From: Paralithodes platypus
Taxonomy: Eukaryota; Arthropoda; Malacostraca; Decapoda; Lithodidae
Length of the DNA: 64,000 nucleotides
NCBI GenBank assembly: GCA_032716605.1
Contig: CM064551.1
Location: 45,594,611 to 45,658,610 of the forward strand
Reading direction: 5' to 3'
In this document: positions 10,021-20,909 of the stretch, piece after piece
How the letters are laid out: each line of letters begins with the position of its first letter
Numbering within the stretch: position 1 is the first letter of the stretch
Notes under the pieces: model-generated
The model's input: the letters and a program-made list of their open reading frames with translations, nothing else
Told to the model about the DNA's origin: nothing
The model's database searches: none
Program-made: the position numbers and the translations under genes

Positions 10021-12632
10021 ATCGTAAGCATGGACGAGGAACTTTCATTATCCCCCGTACCTTGGAGGTTATCGATATATAGCCCGGCCCTAATTTCCTG
10101 TACGATCTTTGGGTCTACTTCAACAAGGGAAAGATGTTTGAGGATGGTTGCGTTCAGCAGAAACTGGGAGCAGGTAGCGCCAAACAATACAACCTGGAAC
10201 CGATAACATTGTAGAGGCGAATCTAGTCGAAGAGGATCTTTTGGCCACATGAACCTGGTGTAATCTCTGTCGTCTTCATGTAGTTTTAACATCAAGAAGG
10301 CTTTCTCAATGTCACTGACCCATGCATACTGATGCAAACGGAATCTCAACAAGACTTGAGCTAACTCCGGTACTAAAGATGGTTCCGTGTACAGACAGTC
10401 GTTCAGACTAGGCATGTACTCGTTAACCTTAGCGGAACAATCAAATACAATACGAACCGGAGTAGTCCTGCTTTCCTTTAAGATCCCATGATGCGCCAGA
10501 TAGTGACATGACCCAGGGTCATCGAATGGAACCTCCTCAATGAAACCACGCGACAACTGATCAGAAATTACCTGCGAATATTGTTGACAAAAACCAGGGT
10601 CAGCAATGAACCTCTTCTGGAGTCCTCGTAACCTACCCACAGCCAAACCTTTGTTGGTGGGCAACCGTCCCTTTTCTTCGGTCCAGGGAAGACGTACCTG
10701 ATACTGTAGACTTTCTGGATCATACGTGACTGTTTCCTCGTATGTGGTCAAAGCTTGCCGTTCGGCTTGCGAATGTTCTTTGGGTGATATGCCAATGTGG
10801 TCTAAATCCCACAAAGCATTCAGTTCTTCTTTGCACGGGAACTGTCCAGCAGAAATATATTGGTCCACTGGAGTTACTGCCACCTTTAGAATTGTTACAA
10901 CCTCAGTTTTGGAACTGGATGTGGATGCTGCATAAGAACCACTCAGTGCATATCCGAATTTGGTTGGAAGTAAAACCAAATTACCTACCCGTTTATAACC
11001 AGGTCGCACTATGTTGTAGTAATAGTCGGCACCAATTAGTACCCCCAGCTGTGATGTCTCTGTGATGCATGAATCTGCCAATTTAATGCCATGGTGCTTT
11101 AAACTAGTCATTTCAGCACTAAGACTAGACTCACCTTTATGTTCGGGAAGATCCTCGACCACAATTGCTTCGAGGCGATGGAACCTACCCCAATGTAAAT
11201 ATTTCAGTGCTACAATAGTATACTCACGAGGGGTTTGAGTTCCGGTTAAACCATGAAGCCGTAATTCTTCCGTCCCCACGGTTTCGTATGAAAGGGACGG
11301 TAGTACGGATTTCTTCACGAAGGTCCTCTGTGAGCATTGGTCTAGGAGCGATCTGACTGTTATACTTTTCCTGTGTCTACCCTTTACAGGCAGCTGAACT
11401 GTGGGTAGGATCACAGTTTGCTTATTCATACTTACAGACATTGTTGTTGAGGTTGTAGGTGTTGACTCTTCCCTAGTAGTACCTCCACTTACCGGTCTTG
11501 CCTCTCTCTGTTTTGGGCACAGGGAGTGAAAGTGCTTACCCTGGCAATACCTACAATTTTTGATGTTAGGGTTAGTGCACCCATTACTACCATGATCACT
11601 GGAGAGACATCCCGCACAGAGTCGTAGTTGCCGAGCTCTTTTAATTTTGAGCGGTCCCATTTTATGTTTAAAGCATTTATACCAGGGATGGTTATTCCCA
11701 CCGCACAGTTTACATGGGAACCGGCTACTACCACTCTGTGTTGCGAATGCAGCCGTAGCCACAGGCATATTCTTTCCTGGGGAGTCCTGACCAACCATGT
11801 TATATAATTGTGCCTGAAAACACTGTGTGAAAGTTTTGTAATCTAGGCTTTGCTCTCCCATCTCTCTCCTAATGGTCTCCTTAACTGGTGATGGCAATTT
11901 ATTCAGCAATGTAACCACACAGAACTCTTTCAGACTCACCTGTTGACTAGTCATAGATCTCATGGCACTTTCCATGGCGGCGTAGAAAGCCTTTAGTTCT
12001 ACGGCCTGACATTTAGGAGCGACAAGGTTATGGAAATGCATGATATGTGCCGCTTTTACCCTGTCGGGATGCCCGAAGGTTTCTTGAAGCAAGGCTAAGG
12101 CATGGGCGTAACTTGCACCCTCAACCGTGAAACCTTCTATCAATTTATAGGCATCCCCCTTTAACTGACCCTTTAAGTATGTTAACTTTTGAATTGCACT
12201 TAAGTCAGTCTTTTCATGCACCACACATCGAAACATCTCCCAAAACCCAGTCCATAATGTGGAGTCGCCAGCGAAGGTGGGCAGGATCAGGTGTGGCAAT
12301 TTAACTCCCGATCCTTTTTTGTTGTCGGATCGAGTTTGCCCTTCTGCATTACCTAATTTCTCCTTTAACCTGACGACTATCCCATAGATCTCAAATAAGT
12401 AAATGGTATCCGCTTGGTTCTCCTGAAAATATTCAGAGTCTGAGGAATATAGCGGCAACAAGACCTCTTGATTGGCCTCAAACTTGGTCACTTGGGTCTG
12501 CACACTATGCAGTTTTGCCTCGACTTCTACCCGAGATGCGGTTTCCAAGAACTCATCTAAATCTTCTGTCAGGACAGTCAATGAACCTTTAAAACCTGCC
12601 CTACGGCGTTTGCCCTGGGCTAGAGCTTCCAT
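10005..12632 (-). CDS. BEL/Pao gag-protease-reverse transcriptase polyprotein (875 aa)
   Basis: This encodes the particle protein, protease and first part of the reverse transcriptase. Residues 1-300 match the DUF1759-type gag region (LPTFAGDSTLWTGFWEMF near 118). Three zinc knuckles follow at about 307-372 (CKLCGGNNHPWYKC, CAGCLSSDHGSNGC, CRYCQGKHFHSLC). The aspartic protease motif LLDQCSQ is at about 429 with a DUF1758-like region behind it. Reverse transcriptase motifs are VRIVFDCSA (about 700), DIEKAF and LYIDNLQGTG near 852; YIDN takes the place of the canonical YxDD. The start at 12632 is the first ATG before a plausible gag beginning. The frame ends by a frameshift just after the YIDN box, and the remaining reverse transcriptase continues in the next segment with a 16-nt overlap. 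Expression is presumably driven from an LTR that I could not locate. Confidence 0.85.
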   Translation of the reverse strand: MEALAQGKRRRAGFKGSLTVLTEDLDEFLETASRVEVEAKLHSVQTQVTKFEANQEVLLPLYSSDSEYFQENQADTIYLFEIYGIVVRLKEKLGNAEGQTRSDNKKGSGVKLPHLILPTFAGDSTLWTGFWEMFRCVVHEKTDLSAIQKLTYLKGQLKGDAYKLIEGFTVEGASYAHALALLQETFGHPDRVKAAHIMHFHNLVAPKCQAVELKAFYAAMESAMRSMTSQQVSLKEFCVVTLLNKLPSPVKETIRREMGEQSLDYKTFTQCFQAQLYNMVGQDSPGKNMPVATAAFATQSGSSRFPCKLCGGNNHPWYKCFKHKMGPLKIKRARQLRLCAGCLSSDHGSNGCTNPNIKNCRYCQGKHFHSLCPKQREARPVSGGTTREESTPTTSTTMSVSMNKQTVILPTVQLPVKGRHRKSITVRSLLDQCSQRTFVKKSVLPSLSYETVGTEELRLHGLTGTQTPREYTIVALKYLHWGRFHRLEAIVVEDLPEHKGESSLSAEMTSLKHHGIKLADSCITETSQLGVLIGADYYYNIVRPGYKRVGNLVLLPTKFGYALSGSYAASTSSSKTEVVTILKVAVTPVDQYISAGQFPCKEELNALWDLDHIGISPKEHSQAERQALTTYEETVTYDPESLQYQVRLPWTEEKGRLPTNKGLAVGRLRGLQKRFIADPGFCQQYSQVISDQLSRGFIEEVPFDDPGSCHYLAHHGILKESRTTPVRIVFDCSAKVNEYMPSLNDCLYTEPSLVPELAQVLLRFRLHQYAWVSDIEKAFLMLKLHEDDRDYTRFMWPKDPLRLDSPLQCYRFQVVLFGATCSQFLLNATILKHLSLVEVDPKIVQEIRAGLYIDNLQGTGDNESSSSMLTIWFVK

Positions 12633-12656
12633 ATTGTCACCTTTAGTCTAAGACAA

Positions 12657-12980
12657 ATGGAAAATGCAAATCCCAGACCTATACGACAGTTTATTCGAAA
12701 CAGGAAAATCTTCCGCCGATCAAACTCAGGTTCTAAAGCTAAACGCGAGCGACCAATGACAGATAATCAAAGAGCGAGAACAAATGCAAATAACATCAAA
12801 TGCGAGAGGGAAAACAAATTGCAATACTTATCATACCGATCAAACTCGGGTTCTAACACAAATCGCGAGCAACGGCAAGAAATAAAAAGGGAAAAAACGA
12901 AGGATATACTAACAAGACATGGTGATAAATAGCAGATCAAACTCGGGTCCGGACCTAACACTAAACGCGAGCGACGGGAT
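12657..12980. repeat. three spaced copies of a 40-bp motif upstream of BEL/Pao element 1
   Basis: GATCAAACTCRGGTYC followed by ...AAACGCGAGCGAC occurs at about 12719, 12839 and 12933, spaced about 120 and 95 bp apart. It lies directly upstream (minus strand) of the gag start, where a 5' leader or LTR would be. It may be a leader-region repeat array of the element. Confidence 0.5.
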
Positions 12981-14422
12981 AAATGGCAAACTATCAGAAC
13001 ATGAGTGGCATTAGAACTTGTAGAATTAAATGTACGCGCCTGCCGAGTGCCGAAATCATTAAAGTTAAAACCCAAAATACAACCCTTCAAAATTTAGAAT
13101 TTAGATGCTGCAATGTTAATTGAAAAGTTAGGCTATCACAGAAATTTTGAAAAACAGGGTTAAATTAGATGCATCAAGATTTACTAATGATTTATAAAAG
13201 CCAAGCTAACCAAGTGGTCCCACGCTATTAGTATGGATTAGTATGGATAGATGGAGAATTGATGAGCTAAGTACTATCACTAATGGGGCGAAAGGTGAGG
13301 TGAAAACATGAGAGCGTAGGCAGACGGTCTGGTAGTTGTGGCGGCTAGGGAGAGAGTGCAGGACCCTCACAATATTCGCGAGAGGTCCGCCAATATCACG
13401 CATGCGCAAATGGGTAGGTATATATTTTCCCACCCAATTATAATTACCTAAGTTCATAGGAATGATAGACTACCCAATATCCAATATAGAACATAATTAT
13501 TAACTTCTTAATTATTCTATATAACCATTGATCCCACAAACTTAATACTAAATACTTAATGTAATACTTAAAGTAAGACTGTCCATATCAGAGCTTGGAC
13601 AACGGTGGTGGTAAGTTAGAATATCAGCCCCTGATTGGCTGATAGCCTCGAGAACTCAGCCGTCTCAGCAGGCAATCTCCTCTCTCGCTTAGTGATTTTT
13701 CTCATACCTTTTTATTTTGTCTGTGTTCACTTTATAATATTTACGTTAATAGTGTATTTTATGTGACATATTTTATACCACAGTGTTCGGATATTACTCT
13801 AGAACATGACTCAATTGTTGAAATTGCTTGTAATTAAAGTATTTAAAAATTAGATATGAAATAATGAAGATATCTTGATTTACTACTCATACTCTTATCC
13901 ATTAGCCAATCAACAGCCTCTATAAAAAATGAGCTGCTTCTCAAGTCCGGCAGTCATGTTCAGAGAAAAATTTGTAACTGAATGAAATGTCAATTTAATC
14001 ATAAAAGCGTTGTTTAATTTAGATACCACTATTATAAATATATCATTAGCATACAAAAGAAGGTAAATCATATACTAATTATTTTTTGCAACCAGTATTT
14101 ACCATTTTGTAATGGATCTATTTCACAACAATATTTTTTCCTGCTCTCTTATTTTAACCCTCCAGCCCCGGCTATGTATTATATAATTATATAGTCCTCA
14201 AAACCCTGGTGTTTTGGCCGAAAAACGTCTAGGCTAGGCTACCGTATATTCATTAATCAGACTGCTTCCCGCATTCCCGCGCATCCCCAAGCGTAGCTGT
14301 GTTATTTACCTGTAGAATGGCATTAAGTAGAGCTCTCTAAGTCAACTGGTTGAGCTGTGATGATGATTTCATTGGAGATAACTTTATGGCCAAAACAGCC
14401 ACTTTACACTACTATTCGATAC
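12981..14422. other. non-coding AT-rich stretch
   Basis: No supported gene. It may contain the LTR or leader of the neighbouring BEL/Pao element, but I found no matching copy on the other side to prove it. Confidence 0.4.
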
Positions 14423-14565
14423 TTAACCCGGCAAGCGCGATAGGCCTCACGGAAGGCTTCCTATAGGGAACGCGATAGGCCTCACGGAAGCAGGATTTTT
14501 AAAGGCGTACCAAAACGGCGCCAAGCTGTCTGGGGAGTCACAAATTGCGCCACGTTTAGTGCGAC

Positions 14566-17204
14566 ATGGTACCTCTCGATGGCACCCACAACCACCCGCC
14601 GCACGCACCCCACACAGTCTACACACGCAGTACGCTCTCAGTCACCATGGAGCCTACACGCTCCCCTGACTCGCTCCCTGTTGACTCGCCCAACCCTGTT
14701 GCTGGCGGTGTTAGTGCTCGTGGCAGGACACGAATACGTGCCAGGGACCCCTCCTACGTATATACTTCTGAGGATGATGAGCCAGTGCAGCCAAGAAGAC
14801 CTACACGTGCTGGGAGAGGCACGACACGTGGTGGGAGAGGCACGACACGTGCACCAAGCACGACGAGTGCGAAGAGGTCATTGTCCTCAGCATTTGCTCT
14901 GACAACTGCTACCACAACAACTACTGCCTCTACTGTTGTGGCAACGACGCCCACGGCGCCCACCACCACAGGAAGTACAAGTGGCCGTCCTGGGGATGCA
15001 GGAGCATCGGGGGTAGTTGGCAAGAAGGGTAAGGGTAAAGGACACCCTTATCAGTTCAAGAGGAGTAAGGTGACACCTCCCGCCTCTACCACCCCCGCGT
15101 TGCCACCACCACCACCACCCACCACGGCCGCCCCTGTCTCACTACCCACCACGGCCGCCCCTGCACCACTGCCCACCACGGCCGCCCCTGCACCACCGCC
15201 CACGCACGCCCCTGCTCCACCACCCACGCCCACCCATGCCCCTGCTGCTGTTGGAGGGCCTCGTAGAGTTTTGGCAGCCGGTCTAACGCCATCCAAGTTT
15301 GACGCCCTCCTCTTCCCTCCTGACTCCTCTGACGACGACGCTGCAGAAGGGGAAGCCTTCGATCCCAGGAACTATGGCTGGGGTGGTGATAGTGGGAGCG
15401 AGTCTGAGGAGGATCAAGACCAATATGAGGGAGGTGCAGAGGATTCGGAAGACGACGATGTACTTCTGCACCGTGACCATGACCAAGACCTGTCTGACGA
15501 CGAAGGCGCAGACGACGTGGCTGACGGAGGGGCTGATCCTGATCCCCCACGGGCGTATAATTTTGCCTGGTCTGAAGGGTCCCATTTCCAACCAGATTTG
15601 CACCAGTTCAATGCCAATCTGGCTGGTTCAACAGCAGACTGGCCCTGCAATGACCAGTCCACGGAATCTGATTTCTTCTGTGCATTTTTTGACCAGGAGG
15701 TATTATCTCATCTCGTTTCCCAAACCAATGGCTATTTTACCTGGGTGAGGGAAAGAATTGATATGATATCTCCTAGAGCAAGAATTCGTGCATGGGTTGA
15801 TACGACTGTCCCTGAGCTCCTTGTGTTCTTTGCGTTGTTGCTAATCATGCCTCTCTGCAGGAAGCATGTAATGGAGCATTATTGGAAGCACGACCCAATC
15901 ATCAACACCCCAATTTTCCGGAAATATATGGCTCGTGATAGATTTTTCTTGCTTCTGCGATTTTTGCACTTCGCAGACAATAATAATCCAAACCGAGCTG
16001 ATAGAATATGGAAAGTTCGGGATGTGTTGACCATGTTGTTGCAAAGGTACAGGAAATTCTTCTACCCCTTTGCCAACCTGGTGATTGATGAGTCGCTCGT
16101 GCTTTTCAAAGGACGCCTGGTGTTCAAGCAGTACATCCCCTTGAAGAGACACAGGTTCGGGATCAAGATCTTTGTGTTGTGCGATTGTGAAAGTGGAATA
16201 GTGCTCGACATGATCGTATACACCGGCACTGATGTAGACATTCCAAAAGTCGGTGGCAACGACCCATTGGGCATGTCAGGGCACATTGTGAAAAAGATGC
16301 TGGAGCCCTACCTGAACAAGGGGCACACGTTGTACACCGACAATTGGTATACAAGTCCTGCACTCTGCCAGTTCCTCCATGACCACAAAACGGGGGCATG
16401 TGGGACTGTCAGAACTAACAGGAAGTTCATGCCTAAGTTCCAAGGCAATCGCATAGAACTGGACAACCCCTCCCACAGTGACACCGCTTCTGATGACGAC
16501 TTGGCAGAGGAACAAAGGCGCCGCAGACTGGACAGACCAAGAAGAAAGAAGAAGAGCACTACAAGCAGCTGGAGAAGTCTGGGAAAGTTCTGGCAGTAAA
16601 GTGGCTCGATAAGCGACCAGTTCACCTGCTTTCGACTGTCCATACAGGTGCCCAAGTGGACTCTGGTAAATTCCACTACCGTACCAAGAAGTCTATCCAG
16701 AAACCTGATATGGTGGTGGATTACACCAAGTACATGCGCCTTGTGGACAAGTCTGATTGCCAGCTTGCAGGCGTTGAGTGCCTACGAAAAACAGTGAAGT
16801 GGTATCACAAGCTTTTCCTTCACTTTGTTGACATCACGATGCTCAACGCTTACAACATGTGGCTTGTAAAAAAAGACATGGCCCCGAACAAAAAACTCAA
16901 GTTCAGGGAGTTCATATACAACGTCGCCTACCAACTCCTACAAAAACACCAACCAGTCTCCGGTCACAGGGGTCGCCGTGCAGTCAACCTCCCAGACAGA
17001 GTCATTGATGGATATGACAAACACTACCCTATCCACACCGAGCTATCTGGCACCCGGAGGCTGCAAGTACAGTGCCAGGTCTGTGCCCACTCCACCAGAA
17101 AGCCACAAAGAAGAAGCCGAGTCACATCAATGTGCAAGGAATGCAACGTTGGGTTGTGTTTGGGCGAGTGCTTCAGGGACTACCACTCACTCAAGTACTA
17201 CTAG
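14566..17204 (+). pseudogene. piggyBac transposase, one frameshift
   Basis: DDD-type transposase that excises and inserts at TTAA. The first frame (14566-16599) begins with a disordered Ala/Pro/Thr-rich and acidic N-terminus (residues 1-330) and then the DDE_Tnp_1_7-like core from about 357. Catalytic Asp are in VIDESLV (codon about 508) and YTDNWYTS (about 593). The third, in RLVDKSD at about 16746, lies in the second frame (to 17204). A shift of one base near 16545-16560 separates them: the alternative frame already reads EEEHYKQLEKSGKVLAVKW there, so the protein is otherwise continuous. The C-terminus holds a cysteine-rich domain (CQVCAHSTRK, CKECNVGLCLGEC) as in active piggyBac proteins. 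The start at 14566 is the first ATG after the terminus; MEPTRS at 14647 is an alternative. All catalytic residues survive, so the break may be recent. Confidence 0.85.
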
Positions 17205-17435
17205 GAGTGGTACCTGTGTCGCCCTATCTCAGCCAAACTCCTGCCCCGCCCACCTACCTCACTACCTACCTCACTACCTACCTGCCCGTACCTGACCTGC
17301 CCGTACCTGACCAACGTGATCTCAAAACACCTGCCTGCCTACCTACTTGCCCGTACCTGACCAACGTGATAATATTATCATAACATGTACAAATTATAGT
17401 TGTAGGATAAGTTCATATGTTTTGGTATATACTGT
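17205..17435. repeat. short CCTACC/CCTGACC tandem repeats
   Basis: CCTACCTCACTA and GCCCGTACCTGACCAACGTGAT repeat several times between about 17255 and 17372, just behind the transposase stop codon. Confidence 0.6.
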
Positions 17436-17440
17436 ATATA

Positions 17441-17514
<74 letters not shown>
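17436..17514. repeat. (TA)n microsatellite
   Basis: About 40 TA units, nearly uninterrupted. Confidence 0.95.
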
Positions 17515-17520
<6 letters not shown>

Positions 17521-17728
17521 TATATTATTGTATACAGTATACTGTATATATAAGCAATATTTTCATTTATTATTTCAGTTTAATTCATTAGCCAGGCAAT
17601 ATTTTGTTTTATTTATATATATACCTATGTAATATTATACTTATGTACTAACCTTTTGTAACAACCTTTTGTAATAATAAAACAAACAAAAAAAACAAAC
17701 AAAAAACAAATAAATAAACACAAAAAAA

Positions 17729-17790
17729 CATACTTACGCTCTGCTATTCATCAAAGTTTTCGACTTTATGAATAGCAGGGCGTAAGTATG
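17729..17790. repeat. near-perfect hairpin, 28-nt arms
   Basis: ACATACTTACGCTCTGCTATTCAT at 17728 is followed after a 3-10 nt loop by ATGAATAGCAGGGCGTAAGTATGT, ending at 17791. The arms pair with only one or two mismatches. It is flanked by A-rich sequence and could be a tiny foldback element or a hairpin RNA source. No transcription signal is visible. Confidence 0.7.
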
Positions 17791-17837
17791 TAAAAAAAAA
17801 AAAATTTCAAGTGATATAAACACTCCAAAAACATCCC

Positions 17838-17935
17838 CATAACCTCTCTGGTTTCGAACCCACGTCTCTAGGCCTACGTCTCTAGGCCTACATCTCACTC
17901 AGTCCATCACTCTAACCACTAGACCATGACTGTTC
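17838..17935 (-). repeat. tRNA-derived SINE head (or tRNA pseudogene)
   Basis: On the minus strand a pol III A box (TGGTCTAGTGGTTAGAG, 17911-17929) is followed by a B box (GTGGGTTCGAAACC, 17850-17864). The spacing is longer than in a tRNA because a 14-bp unit (GTCTCTAGGCCTAC) is duplicated between them. That duplication argues against a working tRNA and for a SINE head. Confidence 0.55.
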
Positions 17936-18796
17936 ACACTATACTGACAGCGATTAGTGCGTACGTATTTTCGGGCAGACGAATGCTTGACAAAAAAAAA
18001 TATATATATACCCTCGATACACTTGTGTATATCGAAGTATTTAGTATGTATAATACTTTTACATAACCTAACATATTCTATCATTACGAACAAACAGTAA
18101 AGAAATTTACAAGTAAATAAATAACCTTTCATCCATGAGTTGCAAGCAAATAGTGCGTAAAAATTGTGTAATGAGATATCGGGTTACTCTAACATACTGC
18201 GCCATCCAAGAAGTCTTATCGTTGTTTACAATATAGCAACGACAACACAAAGTGTCTATAAGGTCTAAATTTGTGCATACACCCACGCTAATCTCATCTA
18301 CTTACTGTAATCTGACCCCTTTTCTCTCCCGCGCCACCCACCTTTCTCAATACACCACTCTTATTTCGCCTATTATTCGTCCGTATGCCTCTCTGCGCTT
18401 CATTTATCAGTGTATATTATTCACATGGGCTGCCTTACTCATGAATATGAACAGGTGAAACCATAAAGGTGCTTTTTAGGCGAGATATAGAGCGTTGCTT
18501 CTCATCAATCGCACGTTCTTGCCTCCACCCTCTCTCTCTCTCCTCCCGCCTGACTCACTCACACACACTCGCTCGCTCGGGGATGTCGTGCCTATCAGCC
18601 CATTTTTTTCAACTTGCAGCCACCGTAACTCCACACCCACATTTTTTTAGGGTGGATATATATATATTGGCGGATGTGGCTGCTTATTTCCAAGACATTG
18701 AGGTACTTTTTTTTAAATTCTGTGAGATCGAATATTTTGGCAGAAATGCACAAATAACTACCCTAGCTCCTACTGCTATTTAGCGCTTAAGAGGTT

Positions 18797-19794
18797 AACA
18801 ACAACATACAGGCACACACGAACAAGCGACGCTCTCCTTCTTGTGGCCGGAGATGCGGGGCGTCGGTCCAGCCGGCTGTTGTTTACATGCGTCGGACCGA
18901 CGCCTCGCACACGAAGCTCACAGGCTTTCAACCACTGGGCATTCAAGAGGCCTTCCGGGTACCTGTTATATGCTTTTTTATGGGCGTTCAAGAGCCCTTC
19001 CGTGGTGAGAGGGTATATACGATATAGTAGTGAGCTAAAATATATAAGAGATTATTATAATATACTGTATATGAAGAATATATGAGATTAAAACCGCTTG
19101 TCATAAGACTATTAACTACAGGAAAAATCGACAAATAATTTAGAAACTGACACCCTTCTTAGTCTTGTTCACATTTTATTACAATAATTGGCGAATCTGG
19201 TGACATCTGGCAAGCTTGTCTACAGATTGAATGCTCCTATTGTCTAAACATTTTCTGAATGGGTTATCCATGAGGACATCAATTGTTAAAGGGGCTTAGG
19301 ACAATCTGTCAAACAATTTATCTCTCAATAAGTCTTTTTGGGCCCGTGAGGGTCCATTATAAAAATTCTTGTTATGCTTCTATGCTTCTTTCTTCGATAA
19401 TAATCTTCGCCATCACCACCTCAAAGCCGGCCAGTATATTCGGTGGAAGCTCTCTTCACCATCCACCACCTGGATTGTATTCTGGACTGCTCTGGATACT
19501 GTGTGTAAGCGTGCTATGTGGTGGCATGCGACTGGATACTGCAGGTGGACCCGGGCAGCAGCGGAGCTATTTATCTTCTCCTTGCTTTGTTGATAAGTTG
19601 CCTCCAATATTTCTTGCTGGCCCGTTTTGCTTTCTTTCTTTATCCCCCCATGATGGTTGGGAAGGATAAGGGGGTAGGAAGAGCCTTCAGAGAGGAGTTG
19701 CTGATCAGGCTGCCCCGTGCCTTCGTCTGACTCCACCAGGAAGTACGGAAGTATATAGTAAAGGTGAGGCAAGTAATCAAATTTACCCTAGTGA
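18797..19794. other. non-coding, with a GC-rich hairpin
   Basis: GGCGTCGGTCC (18859-18869) and its exact inverse GGACCGACGCC (18894-18904) could form an 11-bp stem. Two similar motifs, GGCATTCAAGAGGCCTTCCG and GGGCGTTCAAGAGCCCTTCCG, follow at about 18938 and 18982. Open frames at 19283-19772 on both strands match nothing I know. Confidence 0.4.
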
Positions 19795-20090
19795 TACGAC
19801 CTACGCCAAGGCCGATTTTACACTCCAGGTACCCAGTTTAACGTATGGGTGGGACGAGGCGAACACGAGAGAAGGCCTGCCCAATGACCACTGAGCAATC
19901 CTGGTGGCTAACCAAGTTCTCAGTCTCGTGTGTTGATTGGTTGTAGGAAGCCACCAATCAGGCCCCTGAATTCATTTTAGCCACCATGAATCCAGGTACT
20001 CATTTTCGTCTGAGTGAGACGGAACTGACAGGGAATGGAGTTTGTTCAACACTCCTGGGCTACTTGAACCCTGGTGGCAAGCCAGGAGCC
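19795..20090 (-). repeat. body of a 5S-type SINE, copy 2 (headless)
   Basis: This stretch is the reverse complement of about 52680-52975. Shared landmarks are GTTGAACAAACTCC, CCGTCTCACTCAGACGAAAATGAGTACCTGG, ATGAATCCA, ATTGGTGGCTTCCT, the repeat of CTCAGTGGTCATTGGG and GGGTACCTGGAGTGTAAAA. The 5S-like head found at 52452-52545 is missing here, consistent with 5' truncation. Confidence 0.7.
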
Positions 20091-20909
20091 CCGACCCCCT
20101 CCTTAAATACCCACCTCTCCCACAACGCCGGCCTGTGATTGGCTGAGACGTGCACTGTGTGTCACCATGGCCCGCGCGCCACCTTTGAACTTGACGCATA
20201 TCCTACTTTTCATTCACTTCATCATAATACCTAAAAGTGTAAAGTGTTTCCTACATTTTTAAGTGGCTGACGGGAGTAAGAGGATGGCACCGTGGTGTTG
20301 GAACACTTTTTACCGGAATGGAAGATGCGAAAGTGAAATGAGGGCGAGTTATAACCCGGTCGTTTAAGATGTGGTGAGACGTGAAAGTCGGCGGGCGTCA
20401 CGGGATGCTTGTGATTAGCGTAGAGCCTCGGGCTACCAGAATAGCAAGTCTGATTAGTTTTTCTGTGGCACACCTGAGAAAATCCCACCTGATTGGCTCG
20501 TGGGATTATTTCTTCAATGATGGTGATAGTAGTGTGTGATGATAGTGAAGATGTTGATAGGAGAAGTGATGATGGTGATAGTAGTGTGTGATGAAAGTGA
20601 TAGTAAGAGTGATGATAGTGAAGTATTAGTGAGAATGGTGATTGTTTTAAAGAGCCACACATATTTTGTGGCAGTCTCCGACAGCATGGCGGGGTGAAGA
20701 AGTCTGCCATTTCCGTTTCTCTTGTTATTTTTTTATCTGCCTAACACACATACACACACACACACTCACTCTCTCTCTCTCTCTCTCAATGTAAATAGTG
20801 GTGTACAATCGCGCTAAGAAGTCATGACTCAATTCCCAGTACCTTTCCTTCAGAAAGTGCTTTCTGGCAACAATTGAGGTTCTACTATATACGATTATTA
20901 CACAATGGT
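20091..20909. other. non-coding with simple repeats
   Basis: It contains a small patch of GATGGTGATAGTAGTG-type repeats at about 20517-20645, resembling the 4437-6030 minisatellite. A (CA)n/(CT)n run lies at 20743-20788. Nothing coding is recognised. Confidence 0.5.

Larger units (their letters stand above)
7945..12632 (-). mobile_element. BEL/Pao LTR retrotransposon 1, internal region
   Basis: Gag with zinc knuckles, protease, reverse transcriptase, RNase H and integrase follow in the usual BEL/Pao order on the minus strand, spread over four open segments separated by small frame breaks. The integrase side stops abruptly after the core domain, and the C-terminal DUF5641-like domain present in element 2 is absent. 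I could not recognise LTRs at either edge. The copy is therefore probably truncated on the 3' side. Confidence 0.85.
14423..18796 (+). mobile_element. piggyBac DNA transposon (3' end uncertain)
   Basis: TTAA at 14423-14426 is followed by CCCGGCAAGCGCGATAGGCC, a terminal sequence typical of the TTAA-inserting piggyBac group. A subterminal repeat of GCGATAGGCCTCACGGAAG follows at 14472-14490, and the transposase ORF starts 75 bp later. The proposed right end is GCGCTTAAGAGG-TTAA at about 18782-18796, a weak match to the left end. That is the least certain part: the element carries unrelated microsatellite, hairpin and SINE sequence between 17400 and 17940. Confidence 0.55.

Noticed and set aside
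17838..17935. Functional tRNA gene
   Set aside because: A and B boxes are present, but a 14-bp duplication between them and no paired acceptor stem make a folded tRNA unlikely.
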